Source: Streptomyces sp. ISL-12 (GTDB lineage Bacteria > Actinomycetota > Actinomycetes > Streptomycetales > Streptomycetaceae). Taken from it: a stretch of DNA of 60,812 nt. The stretch covers positions 1-60,812 of the forward strand of contig NZ_JAGGOO010000052.1 in assembly GCF_018614415.1 (NCBI RefSeq), in the 5' to 3' direction. This document shows, one piece after another, positions 9,924 to 16,992 of this stretch (position 1 is the first letter of the stretch; each line of letters opens with the position of its first letter). The notes under the pieces are model-generated. The model did no database searches. It saw only the letters and a list, made by a program, of their open reading frames with translations, and was not told where the DNA came from. Position numbers and translations under genes: made by a program.

Positions 9924-10565
9924 CTACCCGTTCCAGGCGGGGTGACGCGGGTCGTCGGCACGGACCAGGATGTCCGCGGCACCGGAAGGGTCGGTCTCGT
10001 GTTCGTAGCGTTCGAAGGCGGGCAGCGTCCATCGCTCGGCCTCGGCGGTACGGCGGCGCAGTGCGCCGGGGGTGAGGAGAAGGTGGACGCTCAGGTCGAT
10101 GGGGAACCAGTGGCGCAGCAGGAAGGGACCGTGCAGCAGCAGGATCCCGCCGGACGGGAGGTGGACGTAGGGTCTGCGGGTGGCGCGGTCGGTGACCGGG
10201 TCCCAGAGGTCGGGCAGGATCCGCCCGTCGCCGCCCGGCTCGAGGGGGCCGAAGACCTCGCGCCACAGAGCGCGGGTGTCGTACCAGCCGTCGTAGTACG
10301 AGTCGGCGTCCTGGCGGCCGTGTTCGAGCCGCAGAGAGGCGGGGCGCAGGAAGCCGTCCGTGCCGACGACCAGAGAGGGCCGCCCGAGAGGGCGGAGCGC
10401 CTCGGCGACCCGCTCGGCGAGGTCACCGGGGCGGGCCGCGGGGGCGCCGTCGATGGCGACGCGGCACCAGGGACCGTCGTCGGCCGGTTTCAGGTCGAGC
10501 AGACGCTCGGCGAGCAGGCCGCCGAGCCGGTCCCAGGTGATCGCTTCCCATCCCACAGCACCCAT
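9924..10565 (-). CDS. Uridine kinase-like P-loop protein with degenerate Walker A
   Basis: A 213-aa protein that aligns in layout with uridine kinase or phosphoribulokinase-like NTPases: strand VAIDG, then GTDGFLRPASLRL and YYDGWYDTRAL (substrate region), LHGPFLL (second strand) and FERYEHETDPSGAADILVRADDP near the C terminus. Where an active kinase has G-x-P-G-x-G-K-S/T, this one reads DGAPAARPGDLAERV, so the phosphate-binding Lys and Ser/Thr are missing. It is usually annotated as uridine kinase in Streptomyces, but catalysis is doubtful from the sequence. It is convergent with corA. Confidence 0.75.
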   Translation of the reverse strand: MGAVGWEAITWDRLGGLLAERLLDLKPADDGPWCRVAIDGAPAARPGDLAERVAEALRPLGRPSLVVGTDGFLRPASLRLEHGRQDADSYYDGWYDTRALWREVFGPLEPGGDGRILPDLWDPVTDRATRRPYVHLPSGGILLLHGPFLLRHWFPIDLSVHLLLTPGALRRRTAEAERWTLPAFERYEHETDPSGAADILVRADDPRHPAWNG

Positions 10566-10747
10566 GATGCGACAGGCCGGAAAGGCCGAGGGCACGGGCG
10601 CACGTACAGGCTCAGGCACAGGAACGGCACGGGCACACGGCACACGGGCTGGGTGGGGCGGCCTCCCGGGTATGGCTCGGGTGGCGAAGACGAGGGAACA
10701 AGTCACGGGGGGGGACGGATGACATTCGTCGAGGAGCGGGGGCGGAC

Positions 10748-11227
10748 ATGATCGAGGGGCCGTACTTCGTGCTGACGGTGCTGGGAGTACTGGGAACAGG
10801 GCTGGTGGCCGGCGTCTTCTTCGGCTTCTCGGCCTTCGTCATGCGCGGACTGGCCGCGCTGCCGCCCGCGCGGGGCGTGGCGGCGATGCAGGCGGTCAAC
10901 GTGGCCGCGGTGACGCCGCCGTTCATGATCCTTTTCGTCGGGTCGGCGCTGCTGTGCGCGGTGCTCGCCGTGGTGACCTTCGTGCTCCGGCCGGAGGAGG
11001 GCACCGTGGAACTGCTCCTGGGCAGCGGGCTGCACCTGATCGGCTCGTTCGGGCTCACCATGGTCGCCAACGTGCCCCGCAACGACGCGCTGGCCCGGCT
11101 GGAACCGGAGAGCGCGGAGGCGACCGCGTACTGGCCCAGGTACGTACGCGAGTGGACGGCGTGGAACCACGTCCGTCCAGCGGCGTCGGCCGGAGCGGCG
11201 GTGTCGTACATATCGGCCCTCACCTGA
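10748..11227 (+). CDS. DUF1772 family membrane protein
   Basis: A 159-aa protein with four predicted membrane helices. The first (VLTVLGVLGTGLVAGVFFGF) carries the G-x-x-x-G and FFGFS pattern of DUF1772, and the last part has the family residues NVPRNDAL and W-x-x-W-N-H-V-R. Members resemble anthrone-oxygenase-like proteins, but no enzymatic role is established for the bacterial ones. A purine-rich GGAG-type site precedes the ATG. The gene is divergent from the uridine-kinase-like gene and lies just upstream of gltD on the same strand. Confidence 0.8.
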   Translation: MIEGPYFVLTVLGVLGTGLVAGVFFGFSAFVMRGLAALPPARGVAAMQAVNVAAVTPPFMILFVGSALLCAVLAVVTFVLRPEEGTVELLLGSGLHLIGSFGLTMVANVPRNDALARLEPESAEATAYWPRYVREWTAWNHVRPAASAGAAVSYISALT

Positions 11228-11386
11228 GCGACGCCCGGCGCCCGAAGCCCGATGCCGGCCCTGCGGACGCCCGGCGATCAGGTGCCGTCGCGGCCGCCCT
11301 GCGGGGGTGGTCGGCCGGACGTATCGTGACAGGGAGAGTGCGGCGCCCGCGCACGGCCTGACCCCGCTCACACAAGGAAGACGGCC

Positions 11387-12877
11387 ATGGCCGACCCCAA
11401 GGGATTCATCACCACGCCCCGCCAGGAGTGGCCCCGCAGGCCGGTGGAGGAACGGGTGCGCGACTGGGACGAGGTGTATGTCCCGGGGGCTCTGCTGCCG
11501 ATCATCAGCAAGCAGGCCGGCCGTTGCATGGACTGCGGCATTCCCTTCTGCCACCATGCCTGTCCGCTGGGCAACCTGATCCCCGAGTGGAACGACCTGG
11601 TCTCCCGGGAGGACTGGCGGGCGGCGAGTGAGCGGCTGCACGCCACCAACAACTTTCCGGAGTTCACGGGCCGGTTGTGCCCGGCGCCGTGCGAGGCGGG
11701 GTGTGTGCTGGCGATCAATCAGCCGGCCGTCACGATCAAGAACGTCGAGTGCGCCATCGCCGACCGGGCATGGGAGGAGGGCCTCACGCCGCCGTGCCCG
11801 CCGGACCGGTTGTCGGGCAGGACGGTGGCGGTGATCGGGTCGGGGCCCACGGGTCTCGCGGCGGCACAGCAGCTGACCCGGGCGGGGCACACGGTCGCCG
11901 TGTACGAGAGGGACGACCGGATCGGGGGGCTGATGCGGTACGGCATCCCCGAGTTCAAGATGGAGAAGCGGCATCTGGAGCGGCGGATCGAGCAGATGCG
12001 GGCGGAGGGGACGAGGTTCCGTACGTCCACGGCGGTCGGGCGGGACATCGCCGCGGAGGAGTTGTGGGCCAGGTACGACGCCGTGGTGGTCGCCACGGGG
12101 GCGACGGCGTGGCGGGAACTGGAGGTGCCGGGGCGGGAGTTGGCCGGAGTGCATCAGGCGATGGAGTATCTGCCGCTGGCCAACCGGGTGTGCGAGGGGG
12201 ATCTCGGGGTCTCTCCGCTGTCCGCCGCCGGGAAGCACGTCGTCATCGTCGGCGGGGGTGACACGGGGGCGGACTGTCTGGGCACGGCGGTACGGGACGG
12301 TGCCGCGTCCGTGACCCAGCTGGACATCTACGCGCAGCCGGGTACGGAACGCGACGAGGAGGCGGAGCCGTGGCCGACGTATCCGCGGCTGTACCGGCTG
12401 TCGGCGGCGCACGAGGAGGCACGGGACCTGCGTTCCGCGCCGATGGCGGACTCGGACGCACGGCTGTTCGCGGCGTCCACGCTGCGTCTCACCGGGGACG
12501 CGGACGGGCATGTGCGGGAGCTGCACCTGACCGGGGTGAACGCCGGGCGCCGCCCGCTGCCCGGTGCCGAGCGGACGCTCCCGGCCGATCTGGTGCTGCT
12601 CGCCCTCGGTTTCTCCGGGCCGGACCGTGCGGACGGGCTGGTCGGCCAGTTGGGACTGGAGTTGGAACCGCGCGGCACGCTCGCGCGGGGCGCGGGGTTC
12701 GAGACCAACGTCCCCGGGGTGTTCGCCGCGGGGGACGCCGCGCGCGGGCAGTCGCTCATCGTGTGGGCGATCGCGGAGGGGCGGGCGGTGGCGGCGGCCG
12801 TCGACCGTCACCTGACCGGCCGGCCCTCGCCCCTGCCGGCACCGATCGGTCCGTACGACCGACCGATGACGGCCTGA
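11387..12877 (+). CDS. gltD: Glutamate synthase small subunit (GltD-type oxidoreductase)
   Basis: FAD and Fe-S protein that takes electrons from NADPH for glutamate synthase. The 496-aa chain shows the N-terminal [4Fe-4S] cysteines C47, C50, C55 and C59 (CMDCGIPFCHHACPLGNLIP) and a further set near residue 105 (CPAPCEAGC), the FAD motif GSGPTGLAAAQQL, the NADPH motif GGGDTGADCLGTA, and the closing FAD motif FAAGDAARGQSLIVWAIAEGR. AAGGAAG lies 7 bases before the ATG. The large subunit GltB is not beside it in this window, so it may pair with a GltB encoded elsewhere or be a stand-alone paralogue that feeds another enzyme, as in some GltD-like reductases. Confidence 0.93.
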   Translation: MADPKGFITTPRQEWPRRPVEERVRDWDEVYVPGALLPIISKQAGRCMDCGIPFCHHACPLGNLIPEWNDLVSREDWRAASERLHATNNFPEFTGRLCPAPCEAGCVLAINQPAVTIKNVECAIADRAWEEGLTPPCPPDRLSGRTVAVIGSGPTGLAAAQQLTRAGHTVAVYERDDRIGGLMRYGIPEFKMEKRHLERRIEQMRAEGTRFRTSTAVGRDIAAEELWARYDAVVVATGATAWRELEVPGRELAGVHQAMEYLPLANRVCEGDLGVSPLSAAGKHVVIVGGGDTGADCLGTAVRDGAASVTQLDIYAQPGTERDEEAEPWPTYPRLYRLSAAHEEARDLRSAPMADSDARLFAASTLRLTGDADGHVRELHLTGVNAGRRPLPGAERTLPADLVLLALGFSGPDRADGLVGQLGLELEPRGTLARGAGFETNVPGVFAAGDAARGQSLIVWAIAEGRAVAAAVDRHLTGRPSPLPAPIGPYDRPMTA

Positions 12878-12929
12878 GCGACAGTCGTCGCGCCCGGCTC
12901 CGCGACCGACCGCCGACCCGACGGGGCCG

Positions 12930-13034
12930 GGACGGGGAGCAACCCGCCCCCCCCGGACGGGGAGCAGTCCGCGCCCCCTCCTGGACGGGGAGCAGCCCAC
13001 GCCCCCCTCCCGGACGGGGAGCAGCCCGCGCCCC
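12930..13034. repeat. Degenerate tandem repeat GGACGGGGAGCAgcccgc, four copies
   Basis: GGACGGGGAGCA recurs at 12930, 12955, 12983 and 13012 (spacing 25 to 29 bases), each followed by a C-rich run. It fills the space between the convergent gltD and methyltransferase genes. No hairpin long enough to be a clear terminator was seen. Confidence 0.8.
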
Positions 13035-13037
13035 GGG

Positions 13038-13841
13038 TCAGGGCTTGCGTGCCACCGCCCCGTACCCGGGAATCACACCGTCCTCCTGGCCGGATACCGG
13101 CTCGCCCAGTTCGGGGTGCCACAGGTGGGGCACCTGGACGCCCGGTTCGACGAGGTCGAGGCCGTCGAAGAGGCGGGTGAACTCCTCGCGGGAGCGCAGG
13201 GCCAGGGTGACCCCCGCGGCCTTGAGCTTCTCGGTGGCCGCCCGCGACTCCTCGGGGGTGAAGTCGGAGGTCGCGTGGGTCACCACGAGGTAGCTGCCGG
13301 AGGGCAGCGCCGCCAGCAGGCGGCGGACCAGGTCGTGGGCGCCGTCCTCGTCCGAGACGAAGTGCAGCAGCGCGATGAGCGACAGCGCGACGGGACGGTC
13401 GAGGTCCAGTATCTTGCGGGCACCGTCCAGGATGGCGTCCGGGTCGCGGACGTCGGCCTGGAGGTACTCGGTCGCCCCTTCGGGGGTGCCACGCAGCAGG
13501 GCCGCCGCGTGCGCCAGCACGATGGGATCGTTGTCGCAGTAGACGACGCGGGCGTCGGGCGTGGTCTCCTGGGCGACCTGGTGGAGGTTGGGCTCGGTCG
13601 GTATGCCGGTGCCGATGTCCAGGAACTGCCGTACGCCCTGGCGCGACAGCCAGCGGGTGGCCCGGTGCATGAACGCGCGGTTGACGCGCGCCATCACCGG
13701 GACCCGCGGGTCGAGGGTGAGCATCTGACGGCCCATCTCCTCGTCGACGGGATAGTTGTCCTTGCCGCCGAGGTACCAGTCGTACATACGTGCGGGGTGA
13801 GGTCTGCTCGTGTCGATCTCGACGGGCTGCTGTCCGGTCAT
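13038..13841 (-). CDS. DUF574 (Methyltransf_19) SAM-dependent methyltransferase
   Basis: A 267-aa protein of the family that is strongly expanded in Streptomyces. The N-terminal signature ARMYDWYLGGKDNYPVD, then RQFLDIGTGIPTEPNLHQVA (SAM motif I), VVYCDNDPIVLAHA and ADVRDP are diagnostic. Substrates are unknown; the known structures have a methyltransferase fold. The ATG giving MTGQQPVEID is preceded by GGAG at 8 bases. Upstream lies a perfect 13-base iteron array, which could be regulatory. Confidence 0.92.
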   Translation of the reverse strand: MTGQQPVEIDTSRPHPARMYDWYLGGKDNYPVDEEMGRQMLTLDPRVPVMARVNRAFMHRATRWLSRQGVRQFLDIGTGIPTEPNLHQVAQETTPDARVVYCDNDPIVLAHAAALLRGTPEGATEYLQADVRDPDAILDGARKILDLDRPVALSLIALLHFVSDEDGAHDLVRRLLAALPSGSYLVVTHATSDFTPEESRAATEKLKAAGVTLALRSREEFTRLFDGLDLVEPGVQVPHLWHPELGEPVSGQEDGVIPGYGAVARKP

Positions 13842-13879
13842 GACGGACTCCAGAGGGCTGAGCCGGGTGGGCGGTGAGC

Positions 13880-13940
13880 GATCAAGGTCAGCGATCAAGG
13901 TCAGTGATCAAAGTCGGTGATCAAGGTCAGCGATCAAGTG
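13880..13940. repeat. Five direct 13-bp iterons GATCAAGGTCAGC
   Basis: GATCA starts at 13880, 13893, 13906, 13919 and 13932, exactly 13 bases apart; units 2 to 4 differ by single bases and the last is cut short. The array lies 40 to 100 bases upstream of the DUF574 methyltransferase start, read on the minus strand as TTGATCGCTGACC repeats. The even spacing suggests either a regulator-binding array or recent slippage. Confidence 0.9.
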
Positions 13941-13990
13941 GAACGGGAGGCTTAGAGGCAAGCTGTGCGCAAAGGTTCAGAAGAGCAGGT

Positions 13991-14266
13991 TCAGGAGAGC
14001 AGGAAGTCCGCCTCTCCGGCCTTCGCTCCCTCGATGAAGGCCGTCATCTCGTCGGACGTGTAGATCAGCGCGGGTCCGTCGGGGTCGGTGGACTGGCGGA
14101 CGGCGATCCGCCCGTCGGCGAGCTTCATCGCCTCCAGGCAGTTGCCGCCGTTGCCGCCGCTCCACGGCTTGTGCCAGCCCTCGCTGCCCAGCTCGCGCGC
14201 GGGCATGCCGTTGTAGATGCGCTGGCCGCGTATCCGTGACCTGGGCTGGGACGTGATGCGATCCAT
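13991..14266 (-). CDS. DUF397 domain protein (BldB/WhiJ-locus type)
   Basis: A 91-aa acidic protein with the DUF397 core: W-x-KPWSGGNGGNCLEAM, GRIAVRQSTDPDGPALIYT and FIEGAKAGEADFLL. In Streptomyces, DUF397 proteins are nearly always encoded directly behind an XRE/DUF5753 regulator and are thought to modulate it. Here the ATG shares its A with the TAA of the upstream XRE gene (TAATG), so translation is coupled. This is one paralogue of many in the genus; BldB and WhiJ-cluster members affect aerial growth. Its own target is not known. Confidence 0.9.
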   Translation of the reverse strand: MDRITSQPRSRIRGQRIYNGMPARELGSEGWHKPWSGGNGGNCLEAMKLADGRIAVRQSTDPDGPALIYTSDEMTAFIEGAKAGEADFLLS

Positions 14267-15126
14267 TACAGCTCCTTGCGGAGATCCCGGAGGATCTCTT
14301 TTGTGCGATGTGCCGTAGCGGCCTGCGCCGCCATGCGGTCCATGACCTCGAGGTGGGTCGCCACCTCGGCACGCGCGTCGAGGTAGACGGCGCCGGTCAG
14401 GTACTCGCTGTACACCATGTCCGGGAGTTCCGGCACGGCGAATCGGAAGAGCACGAAGGGCCCGTACGTGCCGGGGTGCGGCCCGTTGGCGAACGGGGCG
14501 ACCTGGAGGGTCACGTTGGGCAACTCCGCGGCGTCGAGCAGTCTGTCGGCCTGGTCCCGCATCACCTCAGGGCCGCCGACCGGGCGGCGCAGCACGGTCT
14601 CGTCCATGACGACCCACAGGCGGGGCGCGTCCTCGCGGGTGAGCAGTTCCTGGCGTCGCATCCGCAGATCGACATGGCGTTCGATGTCGTCGGGGCGGGT
14701 CTGGCCGATGGCGCCCGACTGCAGCACCCCGCGCGCGTAGGCCTCGGTCTGGAGCAGTCCGGGAACGAAGTGCGGTTCGTAGGACCGGATGAGGGACGCG
14801 GCGCCCTCCAGGCTGACGTACATCGAGAACCAGCCGGGCAGGATGTCGTGGAAGCGCTGCCACCACCCCGGTTTGTTGGCGTCCTCGGCCAGCAGGACGA
14901 AGGCGTCGGCCTCCTCCTCGGAGACGCCGTACGCCTTCAGGAGCAGCTGGAGGTACGGGATCTTCAGCGCGACCTCGGCCATCTCCATACGGCGGACCGT
15001 GGCGGGGGCGACGCGGAGGATGCGCGCGGCTTCCTCGCGCTTCATCCCGGCGCTTTCCCGCAGGTCCAGCAGGCGTCGGCCGAGGACGACCTGACCGACG
15101 GTCGGCGCGGACCGCGGTTCGCTCAC
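14266..15126 (-). CDS. XRE-family transcriptional regulator with DUF5753 domain
   Basis: A 286-aa WhiJ-type regulator. An N-terminal helix-turn-helix occupies residues about 12-65 (GRRLLDLRESAGMKREEAARIL, RRMEMAE); the DUF5753 domain follows from about 100, with FVPGLLQTEAYARGVL, VVMDETVLRRPVGG, LPNVTLQVAPF and FRFAVPELPDMVYSEYLTGAVYLD. It is co-translated with the DUF397 gene and is divergent from the ATP-binding protein gene, the classic three-part arrangement. It probably acts on the dyad-containing intergenic region. Confidence 0.93.
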   Translation of the reverse strand: MSEPRSAPTVGQVVLGRRLLDLRESAGMKREEAARILRVAPATVRRMEMAEVALKIPYLQLLLKAYGVSEEEADAFVLLAEDANKPGWWQRFHDILPGWFSMYVSLEGAASLIRSYEPHFVPGLLQTEAYARGVLQSGAIGQTRPDDIERHVDLRMRRQELLTREDAPRLWVVMDETVLRRPVGGPEVMRDQADRLLDAAELPNVTLQVAPFANGPHPGTYGPFVLFRFAVPELPDMVYSEYLTGAVYLDARAEVATHLEVMDRMAAQAATAHRTKEILRDLRKEL

Positions 15127-15163
15127 CGCTCCACCTCCACGAAGAGTCCCTATGTCATGTGCC

Positions 15164-15212
15164 GAGCCGTACGAGCCGTATCGGGCCGTATCAAGCCCGT
15201 ATCGAGCTGTAC
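15164..15212. repeat. Iterated GCCGTAtc repeats upstream of the XRE gene
   Basis: Five imperfect units of about 10 to 11 bases (AGCCGTAC, AGCCGTATC, GGCCGTATC, GCCCGTATC, AGCTGTAC) follow one another 40 to 85 bases upstream of the XRE start. They could be an autoregulatory operator cluster. The rest of 15127-15381 holds nothing recognised. Confidence 0.5.
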
Positions 15213-15381
15213 TGAAGTCCGCCGAGCGTGCCGGGCAGGCCGCGAGCGCGCGCGGACAGACCGGCGGCGCCCTCCCCGGACCCGTTCCGGAGTCCGGTCA
15301 GACCTCGGACCGGATCTGAAGTGGCGCCGCTCGACGTGCTGTTGCGAGCAGTGTGCCACGCCCGTCCAGAACGTCACACAG

Positions 15382-15402
15382 CACTCTGCAATTTTCAGAG
15401 TG
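15382..15402. promoter_or_regulatory. 21-bp dyad, candidate operator of the XRE/ATPase locus
   Basis: CACTCTG, seven bases (CAATTTT) and CAGAGTG form a perfect 7+7 inverted repeat. An overlapping AGAGTgACTCT palindrome extends it to about 15407. It sits directly upstream of a -35 element facing the ATP-binding protein gene, a position suited to activation by the adjacent XRE regulator. AT-rich bases here stand out from the surroundings. Confidence 0.7.
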
Positions 15403-15406
15403 ACTC

Positions 15407-15435
15407 TTGCCAAGTGTTCCCGGCGGGGCGATAGT
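15407..15435 (+). promoter_or_regulatory. Predicted sigma-HrdB-like promoter TTGCCA-N17-GATAGT
   Basis: TTGCCA (15407-15412) and GATAGT (15430-15435) are separated by 17 bases. The expected transcript start falls at about 15442-15443, on the GTG used as start codon of the ATP-binding protein, which predicts a leaderless mRNA. Confidence 0.6.
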
Positions 15436-15442
15436 GGCAAGC

Positions 15443-16411
15443 GTGATTCCGTCCGCGCCTTTAGGAACAGAGGCCGCCTCGGGCCCCCACGGCCCGGGCG
15501 CCGCCACGGGAGCCGCCCCCTGCGGGCCGGCTGCCGAGCGCCGGTTCCGCTTCGAACTGGCCGCCCATCCGGGTTCCCCCGCCCAGGCCAGACGCCTGAC
15601 GCGCGCCCGGCTGACCGGCTGGTCGGTGTGTGAGGACACCTGCGACACGGCGGCTCTGGTCGTCTCGGAGCTGGTCACCAACGCCATCGTGCACACGGCG
15701 AGCAGCCGCATAGTGTGCGAGCTGTCCGACCGCGCCGACCTGGTCCGCATAGCCGTACGGGACGAGGGGTGCGCGCCGGGCCAGCCGCAGCCGTCGTCCC
15801 GGCGGCAGCCCGAGGACGAGCACGGCAGAGGACTGCTCCTGGTCGATGCCCTGTGCCACGCCTGGGGCGCGCAGGAGCACGGTCCCGGGCTGCTGGTCTG
15901 GGCCGAACTGCCGCACACGGCCGACGTTCCACCGGAACCGTCCCTACCGGCGGAATCTCCGGACCCCGCGGCCGACCCCCGGGAACCCTCCGGAACCCGC
16001 ACCCCCTCTGGACCCCGGGAACCCTCCGGAACCCGCATCCCCTCTGGACCCCGGGAACCCTCCGGAACCCGCATCCCCTCTGGACCCCGGGAACACTCGG
16101 AACCCAGCGCCCCCTCCGGCCCCCGGGAACACTCCGGACCCCGAGACCCCTCCGGATCCCCCGAACCGTCCGGTTCACCCGGACACCTTGCCGCGCCCGA
16201 GCCGCGCGGCGACCTGGGATGGGGTGCCCGCCCCAAGCCCGGCCCGCCCGCCCCGCCCGGCGCGGGTTCCGGCGATGACGAGGGCGGTGATGACACCGCC
16301 GACAAGACCCACGGCACACGGCACCACGGAACGGAACGACACGGAACGGACCGGCACGGAACAGGACGACGCGGAACGGCACGGCACGGAACGGGGGGAG
16401 AACGGCTGTGA
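15443..16411 (+). CDS. HATPase_c (RsbW-like) ATP-binding regulatory protein with repetitive tail
   Basis: A 322-aa protein. Residues about 30-160 form a GHKL ATPase of the anti-sigma/SpoIIAB type: ALVVSELVTNAIVHT (N box), IAVRDEGCAPG (G1 box) and GRGLLLVDALCHAWG (G2 box). This is the usual third member of WhiJ-like loci, thought to act with the XRE and DUF397 proteins. The C-terminal half is low complexity: five copies of a 12-residue unit like EPSGTRIPSGPR, then pentapeptides HGTER, HGTDR, HGTGR. GTG 15443 was chosen because a promoter places the transcript start on it; GTG 15434 is an alternative lying inside the -10. The stop overlaps the next gene (GTGA). Confidence 0.85.
   Translation: MIPSAPLGTEAASGPHGPGAATGAAPCGPAAERRFRFELAAHPGSPAQARRLTRARLTGWSVCEDTCDTAALVVSELVTNAIVHTASSRIVCELSDRADLVRIAVRDEGCAPGQPQPSSRRQPEDEHGRGLLLVDALCHAWGAQEHGPGLLVWAELPHTADVPPEPSLPAESPDPAADPREPSGTRTPSGPREPSGTRIPSGPREPSGTRIPSGPREHSEPSAPSGPREHSGPRDPSGSPEPSGSPGHLAAPEPRGDLGWGARPKPGPPAPPGAGSGDDEGGDDTADKTHGTRHHGTERHGTDRHGTGRRGTARHGTGGERL
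15981..16160. repeat. 36-bp coding tandem repeat, about five copies
   Basis: GGGAACCCTCCGG-type units begin at 15981, 16017, 16053, 16089 and 16125, exactly 36 bases apart, keeping the reading frame of the ATP-binding protein. The first three are nearly identical and the later two diverge. Confidence 0.9.
16306..16398. repeat. 15-bp coding repeat (ggcacggaacg family)
   Basis: Imperfect GGCACGGAAC-type units encode repeated H-G-T-x-R pentapeptides at the C terminus of the ATP-binding protein. The array ends in the GGGGGGAG that serves as ribosome binding site for the next gene. Confidence 0.8.
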
Positions 16412-16842
16412 GGGCTGCATCGGGTGCTCGGGTACGCGGCCTGGACACACTGGTCCGGCTCCAGCGCCGGCTGAACGCGCCGCGGACACCGCACCGCCTC
16501 CCCGTACCCGATGGCATGAGCGCCCCGCTGGGCTGTGACGCGGTGGCGGTCCCTCCGATGCTGGGCCAGCGGGTACTGCCCCGGCTGCCCCGCGTGGGGT
16601 GCGTCTACGCCGACGAGGCGCACTGGTGGTGGATCGTCCCCTCCGACTCCGACTACGCCATGGAGTGGCCGGCGCCCGCGCAGTACGCCGCCGGCGCGGT
16701 CCTGCCCGACCTGCTCGACGTCCCCGGCCTGCTCTACCGCCCGGACGGCGAGGTCCCGTACACCCCGCCCATCCCCCTCTACCTAGCGGTGTGCCGGCTG
16801 ACGGGCACCACACCGTCCTGGTCCCGCCCGGTCTCCGCCTGA
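16408..16842 (+). CDS. Hypothetical protein coupled to the ATP-binding protein
   Basis: A 144-aa protein not recognised as a named family. Its GTG overlaps the upstream TGA by the four-base GTGA pattern and has GGGGGGAG upstream, so it is translated with the ATPase gene. The basic N terminus is followed by a compact segment with aromatic clusters (ADEAHWWWIVPSDSDYAMEWP) and a Pro-rich C-terminal third. No membrane helix or signal peptide is seen. Position suggests an accessory of the XRE/DUF397/ATPase locus. Confidence 0.75.
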   Translation: MRAASGARVRGLDTLVRLQRRLNAPRTPHRLPVPDGMSAPLGCDAVAVPPMLGQRVLPRLPRVGCVYADEAHWWWIVPSDSDYAMEWPAPAQYAAGAVLPDLLDVPGLLYRPDGEVPYTPPIPLYLAVCRLTGTTPSWSRPVSA

Positions 16843-16992
16843 CCGAGGGCCCGTGGCGCCGGACCCCGCGGCGCACGCGGGAACCGTCGTGCGCCCGCGC
16901 GCTCCGGTGTCCCCCGGTCACGCCCTGTCCCCGCGTGGGCCGCCCCGCCATAGTGGCGTCCGTCCACGATCGTCGATCGGGGGAGGCCGACG

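Noticed and set aside
15298..16623. Minus-strand 441-codon frame over the ATP-binding protein gene
   Set aside because: Its Glu-Gly-Ser-Arg repeats are only the antisense of the 36-base coding repeat; the GHKL domain is on the plus strand.
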